This document shows positions 1-8,674 of a DNA stretch of 64,000 nt, one piece after another; the stretch's first letter is position 1, and the number at the start of each line of letters is the position of its first letter. The position numbers were made by a program, and so were the translations under genes. The stretch comes from Boudabousia tangfeifanii (lineage in GTDB: Bacteria > Actinomycetota > Actinomycetes > Actinomycetales > Actinomycetaceae), in assembly GCF_001856685.1 (NCBI RefSeq), contig NZ_CP017812.1:372001-436000 (forward strand), read 5' to 3'. Below the pieces are notes generated by a model. It saw only the letters and a program-made list of their open reading frames with translations. It was not told the origin of the DNA and searched no databases.

Positions 1-1354
1 AACGAGCACCATTGCCGGTGACCGAAGGAGCGCTAGCAGCTTGACGCTGGTAGGCCTTAATCGCGCTACCATCCGAGCTGACTCGGGGAGCCGCAACAGG
101 GTTGGCCTGAGTCAACGGCTGGAAAGCCTTCTGGAAGTAACCGATGGACTTCTGAGTCAAGAACTTCGGAGTAATGGTACGGTCTTCGGTTAGAGCCGCA
201 CCGTAATCGTAGCTGGTGAAGCCCGAAGCAGGAGCGCCGGTCCAACCCCAGTTAGTGCCACCGTAAATCATGTAGTACGAGAAGGCCGTAACACCGTTGC
301 CGATATTGGTTGTGCCCCACTGACGAGTAAAGGCGGGGTCGACATAACGACGGCATTGATCCACGTTGAAGTTTGCGCCCCAAGGGGTGAAAGCGCCACC
401 CTGGCCTTCCACGATGAACTGTGGTGCGTTCTGTTCGAAACGGCGGAAGGTAGATTCCGTATCGGAGATGGTGCGACGGCCAGCCCCACAGTTGAATCCG
501 TTGGGGTAGGTGTCGTAAGCGTAGAAATCTAGTCCGGAGTTCTTGGCATTTGCGCCACTGAAGCGGCCGCCCAAACCCCAGTCATTGTGGAAGAAAGGCA
601 CGTCGATGCCGTCGGACTTAACCTGAGCAGTCAACTGCTTCATGAAGTTCCGGCGATTGCTGTCATCGTTCGGCATTTCGTTCTCAACCTGGTAAAGGAT
701 CAAAGAACCCTTGCCGCTGGTGATCAGGTGCTTCTTCGCGATCTGGTTGAAAGCGTGTAGCCAAGCTTTGGACTGTTCAGCGTACTTTACGGAACGGAGG
801 GAAGAACCGTCCTTGTTAGCCATCCAAGCAGGAAGACCACCCATCGAGATTTCAGCGTTCACGTATGGGCCAGGGCGGGCAATAATGTAAAGCCCTTCTT
901 CCTTGGCCATTGTCATCAACTTGTCGATGTCTTTAACGCCTGTTTCAAAATCGAATGGCCCGTTTTCCTTGGGCTGATGTAAGCCCCAGAAGAAGTACAA
1001 AGACACGGCATTGAAGCCGGCAGCCTTCATCTTCTGCAGGAGGTCACGCCAGTGCTCTGGGGAAGGCAAACGCCAGTGGTGGAATTCGCCAGCCCAAATA
1101 TTGATTCGTTCACCGTCGATCTTGAACGAGTTCTTGTCATAAGTGACGGTGTGTGCCCGGCCATCATTGCCAGGGAACTTCACTGTAGAACGGGGGACCG
1201 CGAAAGCCGGGTCAGCACCCTGGGCACCGTCCTGTGGGGCAGCAGTAGCACTCGGTACTACCATCACTGCACCCGCAGACGCCACAGAGAGGGCACTAGC
1301 AGCGGCAATCAACGATTTACCGAACCGTCCTGCGCCGTTGAATGAGGTTCTCAT
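1..1354 (-). CDS. Secreted GH35 beta-galactosidase (C-terminus beyond left edge)
   Basis: Open frame read from the reverse complement starting with ATG at 1354 and still open at base 1, so about 451 N-terminal residues are visible. It starts with a signal peptide (charged MRTSFNGAGRFGK, hydrophobic Ala-rich core, SATAA near residue 39). The rest is a glycoside hydrolase family 35 TIM barrel: GEFHHWRLP, FFWGLHQP, RPGPYVNAE and YGGTNWG are family landmarks. The acid/base Glu is in VENE (about E226) and the nucleophile in FIVEGQGGAF (about E316). It would release terminal beta-galactose from glycans outside the cell. It is divergent from a ROK repressor that probably controls it. The beta-sandwich domains expected after the barrel, and any cell-wall anchor, lie outside the window. 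Confidence 0.93.
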   Translation of the reverse strand, partial: MRTSFNGAGRFGKSLIAAASALSVASAGAVMVVPSATAAPQDGAQGADPAFAVPRSTVKFPGNDGRAHTVTYDKNSFKIDGERINIWAGEFHHWRLPSPEHWRDLLQKMKAAGFNAVSLYFFWGLHQPKENGPFDFETGVKDIDKLMTMAKEEGLYIIARPGPYVNAEISMGGLPAWMANKDGSSLRSVKYAEQSKAWLHAFNQIAKKHLITSGKGSLILYQVENEMPNDDSNRRNFMKQLTAQVKSDGIDVPFFHNDWGLGGRFSGANAKNSGLDFYAYDTYPNGFNCGAGRRTISDTESTFRRFEQNAPQFIVEGQGGAFTPWGANFNVDQCRRYVDPAFTRQWGTTNIGNGVTAFSYYMIYGGTNWGWTGAPASGFTSYDYGAALTEDRTITPKFLTQKSIGYFQKAFQPLTQANPVAAPRVSSDGSAIKAYQRQAASAPSVTGNGAR

Positions 1355-1381
1355 CTAGTTTTCTCCAACTACTTTGTCGGT

Positions 1382-1426
1382 TTACCGCAAAATGCGGCAG
1401 TTTCGACATCTATCTTACCGCAAAAA
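1382..1426. promoter_or_regulatory. Candidate ROK operator between GH35 and ROK genes
   Basis: The divergent gap holds a perfect 5-3-5 dyad, CCGCA-AAA-TGCGG, at 1385-1397. Its 5' half recurs as TTACCGCAAAA at 1416-1426, 34 bp from the first copy (1382-1392). The copies sit within 75 bp of the GH35 start, where a repressor would block its transcription. The regulator assignment, the neighbouring ROK protein, is inferred from position only. Confidence 0.45.
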
Positions 1427-1626
1427 AGCACTAATAGTCAGGCCGAAAGTAATAATTGGTAGGCGAGAAATAAGGGATAAGCGCTAGCTGCTCCTTTCTG
1501 CAAATTTATTCGTCAAATTGCTTAACTATTACCGATAGCTTCAATTCTTGGTAAACTCTTAGTCAAGCTGTCATTGTTTTGTGGTCATTGAGCTTCAGAA
1601 CCATCGGACCTACTTAAGGGGACAAT

Positions 1627-2829
1627 ATGGACTATCAGGCGCAATTAGATAACCAGACAATCTGTGAACTGATCGTAGATGAGCTCAGAAAAGGACCAGC
1701 CACACGTCGTGAGCTTTGCTTTCAGCTAGGGTATTCGCGAACCACGATCGGTCGCGCCCTCGAAAAACTGTTCTCGCAACAGGTGATCGAAGTAATCTAC
1801 GAAAATGCTTCTGGCCGAGGACGTCCAGCAGAAAAACTCCAACTAGCCACAAAGACCGTTCATGCGATTGGGATGGATATTTCTCGACGCCGAGGGATAG
1901 CGGTGGCAATTAACCGTTTGGGTGAAACTCTGGCGGTAGTTCAAACCTTTGGGATTGAACAGGATGACTGGCCCCAAGCGCTGGAAGAATTGTGTCAAAA
2001 GCTCGCCGACCAACTTTCAACTGCTGGTTGCAACGACGCGGCAGTAAGTTACGTGGGGGTAGGGGTGCCGATCCCGATTGGATGTGATGCGTGGGCTAAA
2101 CGCGATGAGCCCGGCACGCTAGTGAATAAGCTTCAGAAGCAGATCCACCAGCATTGGGAAACCACCATTTTGGTAGATAACACGATCCGAATGGCCGCCC
2201 TCGGTGAGGCACGTTGGGGTGCCGGGAAAGATTTATCCTCCCAGTTCTACATTCGAATTAGTGGCGGCATTGTTGGTTGCGCTACCGTGCGAAATGTGAT
2301 TTCGACTGGGGCTCACGGCTATGCGGGCGAGATCGGGCACATTGGAGTGCCGGGAAGTCAAAAGAAATGCTATTGCGGCAAAACCGGTTGTCTTGAAACG
2401 GTTGCTAGCGTTGACGCTATCTGTGAACACGCACAACTCGATAATCTGGCACTTTTCCCAGTAATTTTGGCTGACGAAAATCATCCACAGCATCAAAGTG
2501 TCAGCGAAGCAATCGAGCTGGCAGTTGACTCTTTGGCTTGGGTTTGCGCCAATTCGGTGATGTTGCTTGACCCTTCCCAGATTGTTTTAGCGGGTGCTGT
2601 GCCCTGCTTGTTGCCAGACTTTGTGGAGCAGGTCGAAACAGCCATGCAAAAGCACCTAATTTCTGATTTATTTCGTGATACCAAGGTAGTTCTTACTAAA
2701 CTAGACTCCGAAGGGGCAGCTCGCGGCGCCATTGCTGCAGCTCAAACCTACTTGCATCAAAACGAAGTCAACCGCACGATGGCAGAAAGGCAACGGGGAG
2801 ATTCAGATGACTACCGCGGCACCGATTAA
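1627..2829 (+). CDS. ROK family transcriptional repressor
   Basis: 400 residues. The N-terminal winged helix (about residues 10-75: TRRELCFQLGYSRTTIGRALEKL) is followed by a ROK sugar-kinase-like fold. The ROK zinc signature CYCGKTGCLE is intact at about residues 248-257, after GEIGHIG. This is the NagC/XylR-type architecture that senses a sugar or sugar phosphate and releases DNA. It is divergent from the GH35 beta-galactosidase and its last 23 bases overlap the start of the radical SAM gene, so it probably heads an operon with the maturase and anion exporter. The ATG at 1627 is preceded by AAGGGG. The inducer is unknown; a galactoside is a guess from context. Confidence 0.88.
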   Translation: MDYQAQLDNQTICELIVDELRKGPATRRELCFQLGYSRTTIGRALEKLFSQQVIEVIYENASGRGRPAEKLQLATKTVHAIGMDISRRRGIAVAINRLGETLAVVQTFGIEQDDWPQALEELCQKLADQLSTAGCNDAAVSYVGVGVPIPIGCDAWAKRDEPGTLVNKLQKQIHQHWETTILVDNTIRMAALGEARWGAGKDLSSQFYIRISGGIVGCATVRNVISTGAHGYAGEIGHIGVPGSQKKCYCGKTGCLETVASVDAICEHAQLDNLALFPVILADENHPQHQSVSEAIELAVDSLAWVCANSVMLLDPSQIVLAGAVPCLLPDFVEQVETAMQKHLISDLFRDTKVVLTKLDSEGAARGAIAAAQTYLHQNEVNRTMAERQRGDSDDYRGTD

Positions 2830-4087
2830 ACGGACTCGTTTACCGTTTTCGGTTGTATCAAAACCTACCGGAGCCGCCTGTAATCTTGACTGTAGCTACT
2901 GCTTCTTCCTTTCCAAAGAACTGCTCTATGATGCCAAAAATCAGAGCATGAGCGAGGAAAACCTAGAACTTTATATTCGCGAATGGGCGGCGGCACAGCC
3001 CGATGGGGAAGTCACCCTCTTGTGGCAAGGTGGGGAACCAACTCTGCGGGGCCTCGACTTTTTCCGTCGCGCAGTTGAACTTTGCGACCAGTACGCACGT
3101 CCCGCCCAAAAGATCGTGCATGCCATCCAAACCAACGGCACCCTGATCACTGACGAATGGGCCCAGTTCCTCAAAGAACATGATTTCCTAGTCGGGATCT
3201 CCATAGATGGCCCAGCCGAACTGCATGACGCATACCGAGTGAATAAAGCCGGAAGAGGCACCCACGCCCTCGTCAAGCGAGGCTGGGATCGACTACAGGC
3301 GGCCGGGGTGCGCTGCAATATCCTGTGCACGGTGCACCACGCTAACGAAGATCATGGGCTCGAGGTTTACCGCTATTTCCGGGACGAACTGGGGGCCAAC
3401 TACCTGCAGTTCATTCCGATCGTTGAACGCGTAATGAAGGCCGACTTGCCTGCGGCCGAGGCCGGCTGGCGGACCGACCAGGGCGAAAAGCTGCTCTACC
3501 AGCAAAATGGTGATGCGGTCACTTCTCGCTCCGTGGACCCGCAAAAATACGGCCAGTTCTTAACCGAGATTTTCGAAGAATGGCGTCAACACGATGTCGG
3601 CGAGGTTTATGTCCAAGACTTCGACTCGGCCCTTTCGGCCATTTTCAACACCTACCCGGTTTGTGTGCACGCACCAGAATGCGGCAATAACTTTGCGATG
3701 GAGTTCAATGCAGACGTTTATGCCTGCGACCACTGGGTTGAGCCCGACTATTTGCTAGGCAATTTGGCCGACAATTCTTTCGCAGACTTGGCAGCCACCC
3801 CCACCATGCGCGAGTTTTCGAAGAAAAAGACCATCCAGCTTACCCATCAGTGCCAGCGTTGCCCCGTCTTGCGCTTCTGCCACGGTGGATGCCCCAAGGA
3901 CCGCTTCGTACCTAGCATTGATGGCGAGGACGGCCAGAACTACTTGTGCCCCGGATACTACAGTTTTTATCAACACATTCGCCCAGACTTGATTGCTATG
4001 GCCAGATTGCTGCGTTCTAACCAAGCCCCGGCGTTAATCATGGACGAGGGCGTCCGCGCCCGTTTCCGTCCGACCCCAAGGAGGTAA
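2807..4087 (+). CDS. Anaerobic sulfatase-maturating radical SAM enzyme (anSME)
   Basis: 426 residues from the ATG at 2807, chosen because GGGGAG ends 6 bases upstream; an in-frame start at 2732 lies deep inside the ROK gene and has no ribosome site. CNLDCSYC (C25, C29, C32) is the radical SAM CX3CX2C motif binding the 4Fe-4S cluster. The C-terminal third carries the Cys-rich SPASM region (CVHAPECGNNF, ADVYACDHW, CQRCPVLRFCHGGC, YLCPGY) for two auxiliary clusters. Enzymes of this family oxidise the active-site Cys or Ser of sulfatases to formylglycine in the cytoplasm, without oxygen. The likely client is the CSPAR sulfatase at 11656-13200. Overlaps the ROK gene by 23 bp and is followed after 6 bp by the exporter gene. 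Confidence 0.9.
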   Translation: MTTAAPIKRTRLPFSVVSKPTGAACNLDCSYCFFLSKELLYDAKNQSMSEENLELYIREWAAAQPDGEVTLLWQGGEPTLRGLDFFRRAVELCDQYARPAQKIVHAIQTNGTLITDEWAQFLKEHDFLVGISIDGPAELHDAYRVNKAGRGTHALVKRGWDRLQAAGVRCNILCTVHHANEDHGLEVYRYFRDELGANYLQFIPIVERVMKADLPAAEAGWRTDQGEKLLYQQNGDAVTSRSVDPQKYGQFLTEIFEEWRQHDVGEVYVQDFDSALSAIFNTYPVCVHAPECGNNFAMEFNADVYACDHWVEPDYLLGNLADNSFADLAATPTMREFSKKKTIQLTHQCQRCPVLRFCHGGCPKDRFVPSIDGEDGQNYLCPGYYSFYQHIRPDLIAMARLLRSNQAPALIMDEGVRARFRPTPRR

Positions 4088-4093
4088 CGCAAA

Positions 4094-4885
4094 ATGGAAC
4101 TAGTTTTGACCGCCAGCCTAGTCGGGATTGGCGTCGGCATTGTGGTGGGCGCATTGGGTGCCGGGGGAGGCATTCTTTCGGTTCCGATCTTGACCTACCT
4201 GTTGGGCCAGTCGCCGCACGCCGCGACCAACGGTTCCTTGGTGATTGTGGCCGTAACCGCTTTGGTGGCATTGCCGGGTAAGGCCAAGCGAGGTCAAGTG
4301 AAATGGGTGGATGGTGCAATTTTTGGTGCTCTTTCTACCATTGGGGCTATTATTGGCCGACAGATTAACCACATGCTTGGTGGTGGGCAGCTTTTCACGC
4401 TCTTTGGCATCCTGCTTTTGGGCGTTAGCGTCTACATGTTCTACAACGGCCATCAGCGAGCCCTGCTAGAGGCCGGTAAAAGCAAAAAGGCTCCGGTAGA
4501 ACCTACTGGGGAACGCAACCTCGTGTTGGTGATTTTGGCGGCCACCGCGACCGGCTTGTTAACCGGTTTGTTTGGTGTGGGTGGCGGTTTCGCTGTCGTT
4601 CCAGTGTTGATGATTGTCATGAAGTTCAACATGCGCGAGGCTTCAGGAACCTCGCTGCTAGTCATGATCATTGCTGCTGCCGTCTCAATGTTGACGGGCA
4701 TTGTCCAGCACAGCTTCCACGTTGACTGGGCCACGGTTTTGCTCTTCACCGTGGGTTCGTCGGTTGGTGGTCTTATCGGTGGTCCACTCTCGCAAAAAGC
4801 CAAGGCTTCCACTCTCACCTACATCTTTGGGGTGCTGTTGGTATTGGTTGCGCTCTACACCTTGGCTAAGACGCTCGTTTTCTAG
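4094..4885 (+). CDS. TauE/SafE family anion exporter
   Basis: 263 residues with about eight hydrophobic segments in two similar halves, each starting with a Gly-rich GxGxGGG stretch (VGALGAGGGILSVP near residue 20, GLFGVGGGFAVVP near 160), the hallmark of TauE/SafE (DUF81) membrane proteins. Family members export sulfite, sulfoacetate or related organosulfur anions. It is 6 bp downstream of the sulfatase maturase with AAGGAGG just before its ATG, so it is probably co-translated. The natural inference is removal of sulfate or sulfite released by cytoplasmic desulfation of host sugars, but substrates cannot be read from sequence. A short poly-T tract follows the stop without a clear hairpin. 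Confidence 0.85.
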   Translation: MELVLTASLVGIGVGIVVGALGAGGGILSVPILTYLLGQSPHAATNGSLVIVAVTALVALPGKAKRGQVKWVDGAIFGALSTIGAIIGRQINHMLGGGQLFTLFGILLLGVSVYMFYNGHQRALLEAGKSKKAPVEPTGERNLVLVILAATATGLLTGLFGVGGGFAVVPVLMIVMKFNMREASGTSLLVMIIAAAVSMLTGIVQHSFHVDWATVLLFTVGSSVGGLIGGPLSQKAKASTLTYIFGVLLVLVALYTLAKTLVF

Positions 4886-4898
4886 TTTTTTTGGTTGG

Positions 4899-5090
4899 CC
4901 GAGGTCGTCCCTGGTTCGGTCCGTCCCCGATCTTGGCTAGGTTTGTTCCCGCCCTCGGCTGGGCTTGTCTTCCTCCTCGGCTGGGCTTGCCTTCGTCCGA
5001 GGCCGCCCCCTTCCCGCGATCGGCTGGCCCATTCCCGCCTTTGAGCGGACATGCATCCCCGCCCTCGGCCCTGAAACTGCCGGTATGGCG
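4899..5090. repeat. GC-rich intergenic stretch rich in GCCGAGG/CCTCGGC motifs
   Basis: Non-coding stretch after the exporter gene packed with short direct and inverted copies of CCTCGGC/GCCGAGG. CCTCGGCTGGGCTTG occurs at 4953 and again at 4975 (22-bp period), and two exact CGCCCTCG octamers start at 4950 and 5060. Short frames here on both strands are low-complexity and lack ribosome sites. Confidence 0.55.
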
Positions 5091-5100
5091 CCCAAGGCGA

Positions 5101-5211
5101 GCGAATAATAGGCGAGGGAATACAAGGCGGATAAATACGCAAAGACGAGCGAATACCAGGCGAGCGAATAACAGGCGAGGGAATGCAAGGCGGATAAATA
5201 CGCAAAGACGA
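5101..5211. repeat. Two 48-bp near-identical direct repeats
   Basis: The 48-bp unit at 5101-5148 recurs at 5164-5211 with only two differences. The copies are separated by 15 bp that is itself a shortened unit. Each contains the internal motifs GCGAATA, AGGCGAGGGAAT, AAGGCGGATAAATACGC and AAAGACGA. No coding frame explains it. The array abuts a strong terminator, so it may be a slipped-strand minisatellite in a convergent gap. Confidence 0.8.
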
Positions 5212-5250
5212 GGGGCGGAAGCAGCTACTTACTGCTTCCGCCCCTCGTTT
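5209..5250. terminator. Strong bidirectional-type terminator
   Basis: A 16-bp perfect stem (5209-5224 with 5232-5247, core GGGGCGGAAGCAG) around the 7-base loop CTACTTA, followed by TTTAGTTTTG on the plus strand. It sits between the converging exporter gene and the SQR operon and could serve both. Confidence 0.85.
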
Positions 5251-5263
5251 AGTTTTGCCTAGT

Positions 5264-5440
5264 TCAGGACTTGTGGCCAGTTACTACCATCTTCATGATG
5301 TTCAGGTTGAACGACATGAAGGAGAGGAACTGCAGAATCACACACCTGCGCTTGAACAGGGTGCTCTTCGTCGGCAGTGGTGCCGAGCTTAGATCCGCAA
5401 AAACTGGCTTTTCATAGGTGATTTCTTCGTTTTCGCTCAT
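5264..5440 (-). CDS. 58-residue putative membrane peptide coupled to the SQR-like gene
   Basis: Short frame starting ATG at 5440, 4 bp after the stop of the SQR-like gene, with GGAG 8 bases upstream inside that gene's last codons, and stopping at 5264. The product is polar and acidic at the N-terminus (MSENEEITYEKPVFADLS), has a basic KRR stop-transfer-like patch near residue 31, then one hydrophobic helix (CVILQFLSFMSFNLNIMKMVV, residues about 33-53). Tight coupling, a good ribosome site and a sensible single-span topology argue that it is real. It could tether or activate the flavoprotein at the membrane, or feed it quinone. I do not recognise a family. The alternative is a chance frame. 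Confidence 0.6.
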   Translation of the reverse strand: MSENEEITYEKPVFADLSSAPLPTKSTLFKRRCVILQFLSFMSFNLNIMKMVVTGHKS

Positions 5441-5444
5441 GATC

Positions 5445-6902
5445 TCACTCCGGAATTAGCTGCCAGCCTGGCAGGGCTTTTGCCTTGTAAATAAAGAGTA
5501 GGTGGAGCATGTACTTCACCCAGTGGCCACCAAGACCGATACGACCATTGGTCTGTTTGATGTTGCGCCCGGTGGGGGTGCGAGTGTAGTCGGGGACTAC
5601 TGGCATCATGGTCATGGAGGCGGCGGACCCCTTGAGGGCACCGAGGCCGGTCGAGGCGACACAGGCGGCGCCAAGGTTTGCCAGCGAGGCACGCTCGGCG
5701 GCGGCATTTGGGCCTTCCTTGATGCGCTTGGCGATGGTCTTCGCGGCGGTCTTGCCCATCACACCCGATGGCATACCGGTACGTGGTGGGGCGGGGGCAA
5801 TCATGCGGCCCGAGGGCGACTGCCGTGGCTTCGAAATCGCGTGCGGTGGGGCAAAAGCAATGCCCACAGCGAAGATATTCGGGTAGCCAACGCACTCGTA
5901 AGTGTTGGGCCAGTCCTCAGCCCGCCACTCTTCGTACGGCTTCGGCGTGTAGTTTGCGTCGACCTTCATGAAGCCGCTGGGGGCGAAGATGTCAGCAGTC
6001 ATGTCGTTGCCATCCTTATCGACTGCGGTCAAGGGCTGACCGGTGAAAGGTGGCAGCAACATGGCGAAGTCGTAGGGGAGTTCGTGGTGAGTGCCATCGA
6101 GGGTTTCGTAGCGAATCACGTCCTTGGTGATTTCAGTGCAAGCAGCCCCCAAGATTGGCTTTACCTTGCGCTCGCGGAAGAGGGAAGAAGCCCATAGTTC
6201 AGAACTGGTTTCAAAACCGCTCTCAACGAACTTCATGCCGTCAACCCCGAAGTCACCAAGCTGCTTTTCATTGGTGAGGTAAACCAGCTCGGCGTTATCG
6301 CGAACACCGGCTTCACGTAGTTGATGTTCGACATTGAAGGTGTACTCGAAGGCGGCACCTTCACAGGTGCAAACGCCAGAGCCCATGCCAACTACGAGGG
6401 TGCGCTTAGCACCGCCCTTCATTTCCTTAATGACTTTTTCGAGTTCGGCAGAGCATTCAACGGCATGTTCGGCTGAACAAACTGAGTAGGTGTTACCAGC
6501 GTCAGGGCCGAGACCAGGGGTTGCTCCGAAGTTTAGTCGGGGACCGGTAGCGTTAATCAGGTAGTCGTATTCGAGTTGTGCGACTTCGCCCTTACGCTTT
6601 GGATCCGTGTATTCGATTTCTACGAAAGGCCGCGAATGTGAGTTGTCACCTTGAGGGTGAATGACTCGGCCTGCAGCTTGGTGGAATTCAATTCCCTTCC
6701 GCTTGTAAATCGGAGCCAGTTTGAAAGTGACATCCTTTGCTGTCATCTTTCCAACGCCCACCCAAATGTTAGAAGGAATCCAGTTCCACTTTGAATTGGG
6801 GGAAACAACTACTACGCGATGTTCTTTTTCGAGCATGCGGCGTAGATGCAGGGCGGCAGTATGCCCTGAGATACCGGCACCGAGGATAACAATGTCTGCC
6901 AT
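5445..6902 (-). CDS. FAD-dependent oxidoreductase, sulfide:quinone oxidoreductase-like
   Basis: 485 residues from the ATG at 6902, chosen over an in-frame start at 6926 because AAGGAGGATCAAG precedes it. The N-terminus DIVILGAGISGHTAALHLRR is the FAD-binding GxGxxG fold; WIPSNIWVGVG follows. A second dinucleotide fold carries VVGMGSGVCTCEGAAFEY, whose Cys pair resembles redox cysteines of the sulfide:quinone oxidoreductase family. The amphipathic C-terminal region (HWVKYMLHLLFIYKAKALPGW) suits peripheral membrane attachment. SQR enzymes pass electrons from sulfide to quinone, making polysulfide; this could protect against host or microbial sulfide. It forms an operon with the 58-residue peptide. 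An NADH dehydrogenase type II role is less likely. Confidence 0.78.
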   Translation of the reverse strand: MADIVILGAGISGHTAALHLRRMLEKEHRVVVVSPNSKWNWIPSNIWVGVGKMTAKDVTFKLAPIYKRKGIEFHQAAGRVIHPQGDNSHSRPFVEIEYTDPKRKGEVAQLEYDYLINATGPRLNFGATPGLGPDAGNTYSVCSAEHAVECSAELEKVIKEMKGGAKRTLVVGMGSGVCTCEGAAFEYTFNVEHQLREAGVRDNAELVYLTNEKQLGDFGVDGMKFVESGFETSSELWASSLFRERKVKPILGAACTEITKDVIRYETLDGTHHELPYDFAMLLPPFTGQPLTAVDKDGNDMTADIFAPSGFMKVDANYTPKPYEEWRAEDWPNTYECVGYPNIFAVGIAFAPPHAISKPRQSPSGRMIAPAPPRTGMPSGVMGKTAAKTIAKRIKEGPNAAAERASLANLGAACVASTGLGALKGSAASMTMMPVVPDYTRTPTGRNIKQTNGRIGLGGHWVKYMLHLLFIYKAKALPGWQLIPE

Positions 6903-7129
6903 CTTGATCCTCCTTGTTCTAACCAACTAGTGGCTCGCATCTTTGCTAAGCCCAAAGTCCCAGTTTGGTTAGCTACATCATATCTGCCTTTAATGGCTAT
7001 GTCCATTTATTTAGCTGATTACTTTTTCTAAAAATGTTTGAAGCTGGAGGTGATCGAGTAGAAATTAAATGGGCTGGAGAAAGGGTTGGGTGTGGTCGTA
7101 GGGTCAGCGGCTAGTTTTGCTTAAACCAA
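6903..7129. other. SQR upstream region, no gene
   Basis: Gap between the SQR-like gene and the permease terminator. On the minus strand it contains a possible -10 box (TATGAT) and an imperfect dyad around 6945-6973 (GCTAAGCCCAAA against GTTTGGTTAGC) in the SQR leader. No coding frame is supported. Confidence 0.4.
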
Positions 7130-7175
7130 AAGGGTGGGGTTGTTCCCAAACAAACTTGGGAACAACCCCACCCTT
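7130..7175. terminator. Terminator after purine permease gene
   Basis: A 20-bp perfect inverted repeat, 7130-7149 with 7156-7175 (core GGGTGGGGTTGTTCCC), around the loop ACAAAC. It lies 57 bp beyond the stop of the minus-strand permease gene, with a T-rich stretch following on that strand. Confidence 0.85.
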
Positions 7176-7231
7176 AAGCTAAGTAATGCTTTGGCGATTA
7201 TTTGCCAAACAATTAGCGGGTGCTATTACTT

Positions 7232-8674
7232 TCAGCCAGCCAAAGCTGCCTGGACTGGGCCGAGGACGAAGTAGAGGATAAACAAGGCGGAAACGATCCA
7301 CATGAGTGGGTGGATTTCCTTGAACTTGCCACGTCCTAGCTTGATCACGAAGAAGGAAACGAAGCCCATGCCGATACCCACGGTGATGGAGTAAGCGAAT
7401 GGCATGAACGCAATCGTGAGGAAGGCTGGGATGGCGATTTCTGGGTCGCGCCAATCGATTTCAGCTACCTGGGTCATCATCAAGAAACCAACGAAGACGA
7501 GGGCGGTAGTGGCGGCCTCGGAAGGAACCATTTCGACGATCGGGGCGAAGAACATGGATAGAAGGAAGAGGCCACCGGTAACGATATTGGCGAAACCGGT
7601 CCGAGCACCTTCACCCACACCAGCGGAAGATTCCACGTAAGCGGTGTTAGAGGAAACGCCACCTAGACCACCGGCAATAGCGGAAAGGGAGTCGATGAGG
7701 AGGATCCACTTGGCGCGTGGGGGAGTGCCAGTCTCGTCAAGCAAATCAGCTTCCGCACCGATTGCCACCATGGTGCCCATGGTGTCGAAAAAGTCGGCCA
7801 ACATGAGCGAGAAGACCAACAAAAGGACGGCCACAAAGCCGAGCTTGTGGAAAGCGCCAAAGAAATCAATCTGACCCAAGGTACCGAAAGATGGCATGGC
7901 CACCGGGGAGCCCTGCAGGGCCGGCACGGTGATGCCCCAACCGGTGGGGGCGTCCTCGGACTTAACAGGCAACTGAGCGAAAGCCTGGATAATCATGGCG
8001 ACAACGGTGGAAGAACCGATGCCGATCAAGATAGCGCCACGCACCTTGTTGACGTAAAGCACGATGGTGACAATCAAACCGATCACGAAGACTAGTGCTG
8101 GCCAACCCGAGAGGGAGCCGTTGATGCCAAGCTGAACTGGGGTGCCGCCTGGGCGAATAATGCCAGCGTCAACCAAGCCAATGAAAGCAATGAACAGACC
8201 GATACCGACAGAAATGGCAGTCTTAAGCTGAGTTGGAATCGCTTTAAAGACTGCCTCACGGAAACCGGTTAGAACTAGGACGGTAATGGCTACACCTTCC
8301 CAGAAAATCAAGCCCATGGCTTCTTGGAAATTCAAGCCCAAGCCGAGGCAAAGAGTGAAGGAAACCATGGCGTTCAGGCCCATACCGGCGGCCATCGCCA
8401 ATGGGAAGTTGGCGAACACGCCCATGGCGATAGTGGTGATACCAGCGATGAGGGCGGTACCAGCGGCAATTGCGGCTGGTTCGATCCCGAACTCTTTAGT
8501 AGCTGGTGCCAAAATGATGGGGTTGATGACCAGAATGTAGGCCATGGCGAAGAAGGTAACTACGCCACCGCGAACTTCGGCGGCGTAAGAGGAGCCGCGA
8601 GCGCTGATCTGGAAGAACTTATCAATCGGCCCTTTAGGGGCATTATCGGTCGTGAGTGTCTTAACCGTTTTCAC
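7232..8674 (-). CDS. NCS2/AzgA-type purine (hypoxanthine/guanine/adenine) permease
   Basis: 480 residues from a GTG at 8674, selected because AAAGGA sits 6 bases upstream; the longer frame to 8806 runs through promoter-like AT-rich sequence. There are about 12-13 membrane segments. FFAMAYILVINPIIL near the N-terminus, GMGLNAMVSFTLCLGLGL, LMLADFFDTMGTMVAIG and GGVSSNTAYVESSAGVGEGARTG are conserved landmarks of the AzgA branch of nucleobase:proton symporters (GhxP/PbuG/AdeP type), which salvage adenine, guanine or hypoxanthine. It is a monocistronic unit divergent from the MFS gene. The exact purine cannot be read from sequence, and no purine riboswitch is evident in the leader. Confidence 0.9.
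   Translation of the reverse strand: MKTVKTLTTDNAPKGPIDKFFQISARGSSYAAEVRGGVVTFFAMAYILVINPIILAPATKEFGIEPAAIAAGTALIAGITTIAMGVFANFPLAMAAGMGLNAMVSFTLCLGLGLNFQEAMGLIFWEGVAITVLVLTGFREAVFKAIPTQLKTAISVGIGLFIAFIGLVDAGIIRPGGTPVQLGINGSLSGWPALVFVIGLIVTIVLYVNKVRGAILIGIGSSTVVAMIIQAFAQLPVKSEDAPTGWGITVPALQGSPVAMPSFGTLGQIDFFGAFHKLGFVAVLLLVFSLMLADFFDTMGTMVAIGAEADLLDETGTPPRAKWILLIDSLSAIAGGLGGVSSNTAYVESSAGVGEGARTGFANIVTGGLFLLSMFFAPIVEMVPSEAATTALVFVGFLMMTQVAEIDWRDPEIAIPAFLTIAFMPFAYSITVGIGMGFVSFFVIKLGRGKFKEIHPLMWIVSALFILYFVLGPVQAALAG

Noticed and set aside
4891..5262. 123-codon plus-strand frame over the spacer repeats
   Set aside because: Arg/Asn repeats come from the 48-bp direct repeats, and the frame runs through the terminator hairpin.
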